Positions 9,475 through 16,896 of a DNA stretch of 64,000 nt are shown piece after piece. The position numbers were made by a program, and so were the translations under genes. Position 1 is the stretch's first letter; each line of letters opens with the position of its first letter. Origin of the DNA: CAVVAE01 sp963746185 (GTDB taxonomy: Bacteria; Actinomycetota; Actinomycetes; Propionibacteriales; Nocardioidaceae); assembly GCA_963746185.1 (NCBI GenBank), contig CAVVAE010000001.1:62001-126000 (forward strand), read 5' to 3'. The notes under the pieces are model-generated. The model was not told where the DNA came from, made no database searches, and was given only the letters and a program-made list of their open reading frames with translations.

Positions 9475-9554
9475 AGGCGTTCCAGCCCTTTCAGCACCAG
9501 ACCGGTGACGGCGAAGAACGCCAGGGTGATCAGGAGGAACAGGACGTCGTCCAT
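9471..9554 (-). CDS. 27-residue single-helix membrane peptide heading the kdp operon
   Basis: An ATG at 9554 follows the purine-rich site GAAGAAGG with seven bases of spacing, the best ribosome site in the operon. The peptide starts MDDVLFLLITLAFFAVTGLV and ends in a basic KGLERL tail. It is one hydrophobic helix with an acidic N-terminus and a basic C-terminus, close to KdpF in size but different in sequence. Its stop TGA overlaps the GTG of kdpF, so kdpF translation probably depends on it. I recall similar unnamed short ORFs before kdpF in other actinobacteria, but cannot check this here. A helper or seventh subunit of the Kdp complex is a reasonable guess; a mere leader for kdpF translation is the alternative. 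Confidence 0.7.
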   Translation of the reverse strand: MDDVLFLLITLAFFAVTGLVLKGLERL

Positions 9555-9628
9555 CGGGGAGCCTTCTTCGTCAGAGTTGATGAGGACGTCGTCCAGTAGA
9601 CCTCTGAATCTGACGGTTTTCGGGCTCT

Positions 9629-9647
9629 CCTAACGGACCCCTAACGG
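9629..9647 (-). promoter_or_regulatory. Direct repeat upstream of the kdp operon, candidate KdpE operator
   Basis: On the minus strand CCGTTAGG occurs twice (9647-9640 and 9636-9629) with an 11-bp period, one helical turn. A related GTTAACGGG lies a little further upstream (about 9670-9678). Tandem half-sites on one face of the DNA are how OmpR-family dimers such as KdpE bind. The site is about 75-95 bases upstream of the first ORF of the kdp operon, in the expected activator zone. No clear sigma-70 hexamers could be assigned. Confidence 0.4.
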
Positions 9648-9728
9648 GGATCTCGAGAAACCTGACAACCCGTTAACGCTGGCAGCGCGTTGCCGCTGCA
9701 CAACCGCTTCTGAGCAACGTCGAACCGC

Positions 9729-10244
9729 TCAGCCTTGAAGGACCTTGACGAGCCGTACGTGGTCCTGACTGTGGAAGCGAGGCAACGGTCCGAGCGCGGC
9801 TGACATCAGGAGCGGGCCGTGCAGTCCCTCGATGCAGTCGCGCGGGAACGAGACCCTGACCCGGTCAGCGCCTGGACGCCACTGCGAGGTGACGTGGCAA
9901 GGAATGTCGTGGTCAACGTCGCCTTCGCCGAAGACATGCAAGCGGTTGAGGAACGTGCCGTCGGCCCGCCATCGTGACGAGGCCCAGAAATTGGTGTCCG
10001 GGTTGCCCGGCACGCTGAATCGCACCTGGAAATATCCACTGCCGGCGCGGAGGTTGACCACATGGACTCGACCGGCGATGCGTTCGGCTCCATTGGACAG
10101 TTGGGCTCGCGTGATGTCCCAGCGATTCTCCGCGTCACCGCGAGGGTCTTGCACGGAACGGGTATTCGCTGTTGCAGCCGTGGCCAAGGCCGCGATGAGC
10201 GTCATCGACAGGGCCGTTGCCATCAAGAGTGAACGTAACTTCAT
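9729..10244 (-). CDS. Small secreted protein of unknown function
   Basis: The protein has 171 residues. A clear signal peptide is present: MKLRSLLMATALSMTLIAAL, then a cleavage site near ATANTRS (about residue 27-30). The mature part begins VQDPRGDAENRWDITRAQL, a pattern seen in secreted beta-sandwich proteins that measure or bind something outside the cell. It continues with beta-rich sequence and two cysteines (in HDIPCHV and FPRDCIE) that could form a disulfide. I do not recognise a named family. The segment VRVSFPRDCI resembles VMPRSCLD in the secreted protein at 11791-12291, suggesting distant kinship. It is monocistronic or first of a short minus-strand group. Confidence 0.65.
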   Translation of the reverse strand: MKLRSLLMATALSMTLIAALATAATANTRSVQDPRGDAENRWDITRAQLSNGAERIAGRVHVVNLRAGSGYFQVRFSVPGNPDTNFWASSRWRADGTFLNRLHVFGEGDVDHDIPCHVTSQWRPGADRVRVSFPRDCIEGLHGPLLMSAALGPLPRFHSQDHVRLVKVLQG

Positions 10245-10299
10245 CTCAACACCATGCTCGGCCCAACGATCCGCGTCAATGGGAAGGTGGTCGACGGCG

Positions 10300-11448
10300 C
10301 TAGGGCGCCGGGTCGTAGATCCAGGCCTTGTCGGAGAGGGCGTCCTCAGTCATGCCTTTGCTGAAGTCGACTCCGCCGACGACGATCAGCTTTCCGTCGG
10401 CCCAGATTGCGGACCCGGGATCCGGAGGTGCGCCGGCAGGTTGTAGCAGCTTCGAATAGGTTCGCTCTCGGTCGTCGTACACCCAACCGCCGGTTGCCGC
10501 GAGTGGGCCGGCCAGTGCCTCGGCGGTCCATCCGCCGGTCGACTCTCCCGGCACGTTGTCGAGGTGCGTCCATCGCTGGGTCTCCGGGTCGAATGCGCCC
10601 CCGTAGGGGATGGTGCGACCGTAGGGATTGGTCTCGCCGCCATCGGCACCGCCGAGACTCGGGTCAACCAGACGTTTCCCGGTCCAGGTCCACTGCCAGC
10701 CGCCGATCTGGTCGCTCTTGGTCACGGGACCCCAGCGCATCGAGTCCAGGTCGAGCACGGTGGCGTGGACGTACGACGGCTCGACCCCGGGCTGGCGAAC
10801 GAGATCCTGCCCGGTCAACACCAACCCGTGTGAGGTCAGGGTGGCGACGCGGTCGAATGACGGTCCGAGCGGGTCGGCCGGAAGGGGCGACCAAGTCCTG
10901 TCGGAAGGCTTGTAGATCTGGTCCGGCCCTGAGTGTCGCTTGCGAGTGCTCTCGACAGCCACGATGCCTCCGTCGACTGTCGTGAGCTGCGGGTATTCCG
11001 ACCCAGCCGGAAGGTCGGGATGCATCGACCAGCGGTCCTCGGACGCGTCGTACGAGATCATCCGGTCCTCGACCACGATGAACACCTCGTCGTTGATGAC
11101 GGCATGCGGAGCGTAGGGCGCGATGCGGATGGGCGCCGGTGCGGTCGGTCGCCACGTGTCTCGCGCTGGGTCGTAGGCGGCTCCGTCGAACGCGTAAGCA
11201 TCGCTCGGTAGGGCGCAATCGGCATTCGGCGGACACGGCGGGCTGGTGTCTCCACCCAAGAAGAGCGCCTCTTCACCGGTCCACGCGGTGACGGCCCCAA
11301 GCCGCGGCGACAGCGGTGGAGTCGGGAGTTGGCGCCACTCGCCGGTGGCGGGCTGGATGCCGGGCTGCTCGGGCTCGGGGGAGTTCGCCTTCTCAACGCC
11401 ACCGCACCCTGCACTGAGCAACACGGCGACGGCGATCAATGACCTCAT
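10300..11448 (-). CDS. Kelch-like beta-propeller lipoprotein
   Basis: This is a 382-residue protein with a lipoprotein signal: MRSLIAVAVLLSAGCGG, lipobox LSAGC with Cys15. It is therefore predicted to be anchored to the outer face of the membrane. The rest shows repeated kelch-type blades of about 50 residues, each with a small-residue turn and a W x P motif, such as GEWRQLPTPPLSPRLGAVTA, DPARDTWRPTAP, DASEDRWSMHPDLPA, PSDRTWSPLPADP, DPETQRWTHL and KLIVVGGVDFSKG. Six or seven blades fit the length. Such propellers usually bind ligands or partner proteins; no catalytic site can be pointed to. No partner gene is obvious. Confidence 0.75.
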   Translation of the reverse strand: MRSLIAVAVLLSAGCGGVEKANSPEPEQPGIQPATGEWRQLPTPPLSPRLGAVTAWTGEEALFLGGDTSPPCPPNADCALPSDAYAFDGAAYDPARDTWRPTAPAPIRIAPYAPHAVINDEVFIVVEDRMISYDASEDRWSMHPDLPAGSEYPQLTTVDGGIVAVESTRKRHSGPDQIYKPSDRTWSPLPADPLGPSFDRVATLTSHGLVLTGQDLVRQPGVEPSYVHATVLDLDSMRWGPVTKSDQIGGWQWTWTGKRLVDPSLGGADGGETNPYGRTIPYGGAFDPETQRWTHLDNVPGESTGGWTAEALAGPLAATGGWVYDDRERTYSKLLQPAGAPPDPGSAIWADGKLIVVGGVDFSKGMTEDALSDKAWIYDPAP

Positions 11449-11562
11449 GGGGTTTCGACGCTACAAGCGTGTCGCGCGTTCCGTGCTGCTTCGGCGAGGC
11501 TGCTGAGCGTGCCGGCTCACGCTTGTTGGGTGTGCACCGGCTCACGATGAGAGACTGGTGGT

Positions 11563-11760
11563 GTGAGTCCCGAGGAGCAGGCCGCCGGCCGTCGGTTGCG
11601 CGCGTCCTACTTGGAGCTGATGGCGGCGCGCGAACGCGTGCACGATGCAACGGTCAAGGCGTCAGCGTCGCTCCAGAGGTACCTCGATGACGAGCACATC
11701 TCAGCGCATCCTGACCTGGTGGAGCTCGACGTCCGGCTCGATGCGACGTACGACCTCTAG
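11563..11760 (+). CDS. Small acidic helical protein, hypothetical
   Basis: The GTG start at 11563 gives 65 residues, largely helical and charged (EEQAAGRRLRASYLELMAAR, then ATVKASASLQRYLDDEH). No membrane segment, cysteine or known motif is visible. Codon usage is typical for the region and the gene is flanked by intergenic gaps, which supports it as a real gene. The family is not recognised. It is on the plus strand between two minus-strand secreted-protein genes. Confidence 0.5.
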   Translation: MSPEEQAAGRRLRASYLELMAARERVHDATVKASASLQRYLDDEHISAHPDLVELDVRLDATYDL

Positions 11761-11790
11761 CCTCGCAGCATCAGCCCGAACGCTGTGTCG

Positions 11791-12291
11791 TCAGCCTCGG
11801 TTGAGCAGCTTCGTCGGTCCCGCCTCGCCACCGGTTGTGGAGCCGTAGTTGTCTCCCCAGACGTTGACCTTGACCCGATCCGGCGCATGATCGAGGCAGC
11901 TGCGGGGCATCACGATGATGTAGGAGCGCGGAGACTGCACGCGCTTGAATTCGAAGCGAGAGCAACGCACTTTCGTCTCATCTTCGCCCTCACCGGTTGC
12001 GGTGTAGTACAGACCCGTCGCCCACGTCGCGCCCGGATAACAGCCGCCCGTCGCGTGGTAGAGGAGTCTGCCGTTCCGGTTCCTGACCTCCACCGAGATG
12101 TAGTGGGCCCCACCGCACGGGTTACCAAAGCCGAACACCTTGGTGGTCAACGTGTTGGTGCCGTTGTTGACGACGATCTTGCTGATGTCACCGGTGCCGG
12201 CGCGAGTTTGCGACTCCGCCTTCGCTGCGTCACCGCCCCAGATGGCGAAGAGAAACCCAGCAGCAAGCAGGCAGATCAAGAGACGACGCAC
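11791..12291 (-). CDS. Small secreted protein of unknown function
   Basis: This 166-residue protein has a clear signal peptide, MRRLLICLLAAGFLFAIWGG, with cleavage near AKAES. The mature part starts with DISKIVVNNGTNTLTTKVFG and is beta-rich. It has four cysteines (NPCGG, GGCYPG, VRCSRF, PRSCLD), probably two disulfides. The pattern of an N-terminal DI(S/T) strand followed by NG and a late V(S/M)(F)PR(D/S)C strand is shared with the protein at 9729-10244, so the two may be diverged paralogues. Function unknown; an extracellular beta-sandwich is the most that can be said. Confidence 0.65.
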   Translation of the reverse strand: MRRLLICLLAAGFLFAIWGGDAAKAESQTRAGTGDISKIVVNNGTNTLTTKVFGFGNPCGGAHYISVEVRNRNGRLLYHATGGCYPGATWATGLYYTATGEGEDETKVRCSRFEFKRVQSPRSYIIVMPRSCLDHAPDRVKVNVWGDNYGSTTGGEAGPTKLLNRG

Positions 12292-12527
12292 GTGGCACCT
12301 CCGAGTAGATGGTGTCGTCAGGATGCCCGTCGCTTTCCCGGCATGTTGTGTGTATGACGGCAGTCGACGTGTGCGGCTACCAAGGGTGAGCGTGACCGAA
12401 ATCGCATGACGCCAACACGGCCCGCGACATCCTCGCCGTCGTACCTAGAGAGGGCGCCGTCCGCACCTGGCTTAGGGTGGTGCTCGCGATGAGGAGGTGA
12501 GTGGTGCACTGATCGGCCTACGAAGAG

Positions 12528-13307
12528 ATGCGGCGATGCATCGCCGACTTTGTTCCGACCGACAAGAAGCTGACCGTCGTCGTCTTCGGTTCGCGCACCA
12601 ACCCGAAGAAGATGGACGAGGGCATGGTCCATCGGGCCCTGCTGGAACATCTCGACTTCGAGCTGATCGGTGTCGATATCGACGATCGTCTCAATGTGGA
12701 CGTGGTCATGAAGCAGCCGTACCGCGTGCCGTTGAAGTCCAACAGTGTCGATGTCGTCAGTTCCGGCCAAGTCTTCGAGCACATCCCGTTCTTCTGGGCA
12801 TCGACCATGGAGATCGCGCGCCTGCTCAAGCCGGGTGGACTCTTCATCCTCACGGTCCCCTCGCGTGTGCACCCGCACTACAAGGTCGACTGCTGGCGCT
12901 ACTACGCCGACGGAATCCGAGCGATGGCGGCGTTCGCCAAGCTCGAGGTCCGGCGCGCGGACACCGACTTTCCACCTCGTCGAGAGGGGCCGGGTCGCCA
13001 CTACGACCTGATCGATAACGTCGACACCTATGGCTACTGGGGAGACACAGTCGGAGTGCTGCAGAAGCCGACCAACTACCCCTCGTTACGGATGGCCCTT
13101 GTGCGAACGCCCCTGCTGTTGTGGGCCAACCGGGCGTCCAAGTCGTTCGTGAGCACGGACGAACTTGCCGCCAAGGAGCGTGACCGGGCGAAACGCCGCG
13201 CCAAAAAGCAGGCGGAGCGCAAACGTGCTCGGGAGCGACAGCGGGCTCGCAAGCAGGAGAGGCGCCGTACTCGCGCCGAGGAAAGCGACCGTCGCCCGCC
13301 CTCGTGA
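12528..13307 (+). CDS. Class I SAM-dependent methyltransferase-like protein with a long basic tail
   Basis: The 259-residue protein has a Rossmann methyltransferase core: LTVVVFGSRTNP (motif I region, glycine-poor), FELIGVDIDDRLNVDVV (acidic loop after strand 2), SVDVVSSGQVFEHIPFFW (motif IV with the conserved EH) and RLLKPGGLFILTVPS (motif V/VI). This resembles Methyltransf_11 proteins that act on small molecules or glycans. Residues about 217-259 form an extremely basic Arg/Lys/Gln coiled tail (KKQAERKRARERQRARKQER), unusual for the family. The start is the first ATG after an in-frame stop; its ribosome site is weak (GAAGAG). No biosynthetic partners are nearby. Confidence 0.7.
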   Translation: MRRCIADFVPTDKKLTVVVFGSRTNPKKMDEGMVHRALLEHLDFELIGVDIDDRLNVDVVMKQPYRVPLKSNSVDVVSSGQVFEHIPFFWASTMEIARLLKPGGLFILTVPSRVHPHYKVDCWRYYADGIRAMAAFAKLEVRRADTDFPPRREGPGRHYDLIDNVDTYGYWGDTVGVLQKPTNYPSLRMALVRTPLLLWANRASKSFVSTDELAAKERDRAKRRAKKQAERKRARERQRARKQERRRTRAEESDRRPPS

Positions 13308-13681
13308 AGACTCGACGGCCGCCGCCGCGACCCGGGCGCAAACTAGATGTCGTAGAAGTGAGTAGGACACGTGCATGCATCTACCTGCAGAAACGTCCCT
13401 AGAAGTGGCGCTGGGGCCGCAGTGGGGCCTCGTGTCCCCAGGCCCCACCTCATTACCGGTGCGGTCCGGCGAGTCAGTTCGAGGTCGGTGTCATCGACGG
13501 TCTGCTTGTGGTTTCGAGTAGCGCTTCGCATGTCACGGAGGTGTGCTCGGAGCTCCACGAACCTTGGCGCATGAGTAGACAGCCCAGGTCTGCTCCGTCC
13601 AGTCCCTGTTGGGTTTCGAGCACATGGTCGCGGTGACTAGGCTTGCCGCAACGAGCCCCCGCGGACCTGACCACGATCGAG
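13308..13681. other. Intergenic stretch without a supportable gene
   Basis: These 374 bases follow the methyltransferase gene and precede the end of the minus-strand operon. They are less GC-biased by codon position than the neighbours. They contain a possible terminator (13422-13448). Short open frames exist on the minus strand (for example one encoding CSKPNRDWTEQTW) but none has a ribosome site, a convincing length or a family I know. It could be the decayed remains of a gene. Confidence 0.4.
13422..13448 (+). terminator. Hairpin downstream of the methyltransferase gene
   Basis: A perfect 9-bp stem, GTGGGGCCT (13422-13430) pairing with AGGCCCCAC (13440-13448), encloses a 9-base loop. There is no T-run, as is usual for high-GC actinobacterial terminators. 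It lies 115 bases after the stop at 13307. Confidence 0.35.
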
Positions 13682-13876
13682 TCAGGACCGGCCGAAGATC
13701 CTTCGCAAGAAGCCGGGGTTGTTGCTGGATTCGCTCGCGTCGGTCTTGGTGGCCTTGCCGTGCTCGCCGGGACACCACTGTCCATCGGGAACCCGCGCCT
13801 TGACGGTCGCGATGTGTTGGCCCCAGCCAGCCCAGGTGGTCTTCCCGCAGGTCTTGCATCGCACTGCTCGGCACAT
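13682..13876 (-). CDS. Small cysteine-rich (zinc-ribbon-like) conserved actinobacterial protein
   Basis: The protein has 64 residues. The N-terminus MCRAVRCKTCGKTTWAGWGQ carries Cys2, Cys7 and Cys10, and a further cysteine follows in GQWCPGEHG, giving a likely Zn-binding CxxC...C/H cluster. I recall a widespread small actinobacterial family beginning MCRAV(T/R)CKTCGKTTWAGCGQH, whose usual Cys in WAGCGQ is Trp here. The C-terminal third (TKTDASESSNNPGFLRRIFG) is an extra polar/amphipathic tail. It starts 13 bases after the stop of the MMPL transporter, so it is probably the last gene of the sulfur-stress operon. Function unknown. Confidence 0.7.
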   Translation of the reverse strand: MCRAVRCKTCGKTTWAGWGQHIATVKARVPDGQWCPGEHGKATKTDASESSNNPGFLRRIFGRS

Positions 13877-13889
13877 GAGGTGGTCTCGT

Positions 13890-16061
13890 TCAGCTGTGGG
13901 AGAAGCGGATGTCGGGCAGGACGCGGGTCAGCCAGCGTGGTGCCCACCAGGCCGCTCTGCCGGTGAGGCGCAGAAGTACGGGTAGCAGCACGAGCCGGAC
14001 CAGGAAGGCGTCGAGCAGCACGGCGATACCGAGCACGATGCCCATCTCCTTGGGAGGTAGCGGCCCGGATAGCGCGAAGGTGAAGAACACCGCAACCATG
14101 ACGGCTCCGGCTGCGAAGATGACCCGGCCGGAGTGCGCCAGCGAGCCGACCATCGCCTCCTTCGGGTCACTGGAGTGCTCGAAGAGCTCCTTGGCCGAGG
14201 CGAGCAGGAAGACCGTGTAGTCCATCGCGATCGCGAAGATCATCGCGAAGAAGAACACCGGCGCCCAGGCATCGAGGAAGCCCTGAGGCTCGAAGCCCAA
14301 CAGGCCGGCACCCCAGGCCTCTTGGAAGACCAGGCGGGCGACACCGAATGCCGCGGCGGTCGAAAGCAGGCTGGCGAGGGTCCCGAGCAGGGCGATCAGC
14401 GGCGCCTGGAGCGCGACGAGGAGCAGCAGGAAGCCCAGCGCCAGGATCACTCCGATCACCAGCGGGGTGGAGTGATCGAGCTGGGTCTTGAGGTCGAGGT
14501 TCTCCATGGCGGCCCCGCCGACGTACGCCGTCGACGGCAGGTCAGTGCGGAGTCGGTCCACGGTCTCGCTCAGCGCGGGGTCGGACGGGTCCATCGTCGG
14601 CACCGCCTGGATCAGCGCGTACGACGATCCGTCGGCAGTCGGCATGGCGGCCATGACGCCGGCGATGCCGGGGTCGTCACCGATCACGGCGGCCGCGGCC
14701 GTCGCGTCGGCCTCGTCAACCACGATCGTGAGGGTCCCGGGGGCGCCGTCGCCGAACGCGTCCTGCACGCGGTCGTAGCCGACCCGGGCCGAGGAGTCCT
14801 CGGGCAGCACCTTGATGGACGGCATAGCGGTCGTCAGGCCGACGACAGGTGCGGCCAGGGCGAGCAGCACCACCAGGGCGGCGAGGCCGAAGGCGACCGG
14901 GCGCTTCCAGAGCCGCTCACCCCAGGCGGCGAACTTCGGGGAGCGGTGCTCACCGGAGCGGGACCAGGGCAGCGCGAGCTTGTTGATGCGGTGGTCCAGC
15001 TTGGCGAGCACCAGAGGCAGCAGGGTGAGCGTCGCGGCGAGCACGAAGACGACCGAGAGCATGATCCCGCCGGCCATCGAGCGGAACGACGGCGAGGGCA
15101 CCAGCATGACCGCGGACAGCGAGATGAGGACGGTCGCACCGGAGAGGAGTACCGCTTTGCCAGCCGTGTCCATGGTCTCGGCGATCGCACGCGGTGGCGT
15201 GCTCCCTGCGCGGGCGCGGGCGGCCCGGTAGCGCACCACGACGAAGAGCGCGTAGTCGATGCCGAGGGCGAGCGCGAACATCATCGCGAAGTTCATCGCC
15301 CAGATGGAGACCGGCACGAACTGGTTGATCAGCACCAGGGATCCGGCCGACGCAACGAGCCCCGCGAGCGTGAGGATCAGCGGCAGGCCAGCGGCCACGA
15401 GGGCGCCGAAGGCCAGCACCAGGATCGCGAGCGTCACCGGCCACGAGTACAGCTCGGACTTCAGCATCGCCGACAGGTTGGCCTCGTTGAAGTCCGACCA
15501 GAGCAGCGAGGCGCCGGTCGGGTTCACCTGGATCCCCGAGGTGGAGAGGTCCTGCAGCGGCCCCTTGAGATCATCGGCGACGCGCACCATCTCGTTGGGG
15601 TCGGCGTTCGCGCCGGCCAGCAGGACCGCGGTGGTGCCGTCCTCGCTCAGGGTGGCGCCGGGCTGGGGTTGGAGCACGTCGGCGATGCGGGAGTCGTCCT
15701 GGAGCAGGGCGGTCGCGCTGGCGAGCACCTGTTGTCCAGCGGGTGAGGTGAGCGGGCCGTCGGTCGAGTGCACGACCACCTGGATCGCCGTCGAGGCGTT
15801 GCCGCCGAAGTGCTCTTGGGCGAGCTCGCGGGCGGTGACGGAGTCAGAACCGTTCGCCTGCCACCCGGCCCCGGAGAGCTCGGACTCGACGCGAGGCGCG
15901 AAGACACCCAGGCCGACGATCACCAGCAACCACACGACCGCGGTGAGGCGGCCGTGGCGCGTGACCGCGACACCGAGGCGGCCGAGAGGGCCGGGTCGGT
16001 AACCGAGTTCGGGCTCGGGGCCTGGGGCGGCGGCGTGGCGGCGGGTGTGCGTCGTGGACAT
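13890..16061 (-). CDS. MMPL-family RND transporter
   Basis: From the ATG at 16061 (preceded by GAAAGAGAA) the protein has 723 residues. The layout is two repeats of one transmembrane helix, a large extracytoplasmic loop and five further helices, the RND/MMPL plan. Typical segments are FAMMFALALGIDYALFVVVRYR in helix 4 (with the proton-relay Asp-Tyr) and its second-half counterpart FAMIFAIAMDYTVFLLASAKE. Such proteins export lipids or small hydrophobic molecules using the proton gradient. It begins 19 bases after the TauE/SafE gene and looks co-transcribed with it. What it exports in this context is not known; a link to sulfur stress rests only on the operon structure. Confidence 0.85.
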   Translation of the reverse strand: MSTTHTRRHAAAPGPEPELGYRPGPLGRLGVAVTRHGRLTAVVWLLVIVGLGVFAPRVESELSGAGWQANGSDSVTARELAQEHFGGNASTAIQVVVHSTDGPLTSPAGQQVLASATALLQDDSRIADVLQPQPGATLSEDGTTAVLLAGANADPNEMVRVADDLKGPLQDLSTSGIQVNPTGASLLWSDFNEANLSAMLKSELYSWPVTLAILVLAFGALVAAGLPLILTLAGLVASAGSLVLINQFVPVSIWAMNFAMMFALALGIDYALFVVVRYRAARARAGSTPPRAIAETMDTAGKAVLLSGATVLISLSAVMLVPSPSFRSMAGGIMLSVVFVLAATLTLLPLVLAKLDHRINKLALPWSRSGEHRSPKFAAWGERLWKRPVAFGLAALVVLLALAAPVVGLTTAMPSIKVLPEDSSARVGYDRVQDAFGDGAPGTLTIVVDEADATAAAAVIGDDPGIAGVMAAMPTADGSSYALIQAVPTMDPSDPALSETVDRLRTDLPSTAYVGGAAMENLDLKTQLDHSTPLVIGVILALGFLLLLVALQAPLIALLGTLASLLSTAAAFGVARLVFQEAWGAGLLGFEPQGFLDAWAPVFFFAMIFAIAMDYTVFLLASAKELFEHSSDPKEAMVGSLAHSGRVIFAAGAVMVAVFFTFALSGPLPPKEMGIVLGIAVLLDAFLVRLVLLPVLLRLTGRAAWWAPRWLTRVLPDIRFSHS

Positions 16062-16080
16062 GACGTTCTCTTTCGTTGAT

Positions 16081-16896
16081 TCAGACGAGGGCGGGGAAGG
16101 CGCGGACCGCGGTGTAGACCGCGACGCCGAGCACGAGGACGGTGAAGGCAAGCTGGAGCCGACGGGCGTCGATGCGGTCCGCGAGCCGTGCGCCAGCCAC
16201 CGCAGCGATGGCCGAGGCCGCAGTCAGGACCAGCACCAGCCACCAGTCGGGAGAGACACCGGAACCGGCACGGACGACGAGGGCGACTGCACTGGTCATG
16301 GTGATGACGACCAAGGATGTGCCGGCGGCGTACGCCATCGGGAGGGCGAGCGCGAGCAGGAGAGCGGGGACGACGAGGAAGCCTCCGCCGACGCCCAGGA
16401 AGCCGGTGAGAAGTCCGACCACGCTGGCGGTGATCAGCACCTTGACGGCACGGGGGCACCGGCAGGCAAACGTCGGGCTGAAGGTGATGATCGGGTCGTC
16501 CAGCGTCCCGCGCCGGTCATGGTGCTCCTCGCCGCGCACGAGACGCACTGCCATGACGACGGCGACCACGAGCATCAGCGCCGCGAAGCACGCGAGCAGG
16601 ACCGGTTCCGGCACGTGGGCGGACGCCTTGGCACCGACCACGGCACCACCGAGGGCGACGGCCCCGAAGCCGGCGCCCCGGGCGAGCAGCACGTGGCCGG
16701 CTCGATAGGCAGTGACCGTCCCGATCAGCGAGGTCACTCCAACCACCACCAACGAGCCAGTGGTGGCCTGCGCAGGGGTCTGCTCGAGGGCGTAGACCAG
16801 CACCGGGACGGCGAGGATCGAGCCACCGCCACCGAGCGTGCCCAGGCTTAGCCCGATCAGGGCACCGGCCAGGATCGCGACGGCAACCGTGATCAC
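16081..16896 (-). CDS. TauE/SafE-family sulfite/anion exporter
   Basis: The protein has 271 residues. The GTG at 16896 overlaps the stop of the preceding gene by four bases (GTGA), which I prefer to upstream starts inside that gene. It has seven to eight transmembrane helices in two repeats with the family glycine motifs GLSLGTLGGGGSILAVPVLVY and LLTGFLGVGGGFLVVPALLL. Members export sulfite, thiosulfate or organosulfonates. In CstB-type sulfur-oxidation operons a TauE partner is standard and is thought to remove the sulfite or thiosulfate produced. The translational coupling to the CstB-like gene supports that role here. Confidence 0.88.
   Translation of the reverse strand: MITVAVAILAGALIGLSLGTLGGGGSILAVPVLVYALEQTPAQATTGSLVVVGVTSLIGTVTAYRAGHVLLARGAGFGAVALGGAVVGAKASAHVPEPVLLACFAALMLVVAVVMAVRLVRGEEHHDRRGTLDDPIITFSPTFACRCPRAVKVLITASVVGLLTGFLGVGGGFLVVPALLLALALPMAYAAGTSLVVITMTSAVALVVRAGSGVSPDWWLVLVLTAASAIAAVAGARLADRIDARRLQLAFTVLVLGVAVYTAVRAFPALV

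Noticed and set aside
12497..13018. A plus-strand frame starting after GGAGG at 12497 and overlapping the methyltransferase
   Set aside because: The ribosome site looks good, but the encoded sequence has no methyltransferase or other motif and is Arg-rich like a shifted frame. A frameshift joining it to the real frame was considered; nothing in the sequence demands it.
13474..13947. A 157-residue minus-strand frame over the gap and the small Cys-rich gene
   Set aside because: The composition is Pro/Arg/Ser-rich and non-protein-like, and the MCRAV-type frame (13682-13876) on the same strand is clearly the coding one.
14133..15746. A 537-residue plus-strand open frame opposite the MMPL transporter
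   Set aside because: It is rich in Arg, Gly, Glu and His without any fold pattern, as antisense frames of GC-rich genes are. The minus-strand frame has the full RND topology and family motifs.
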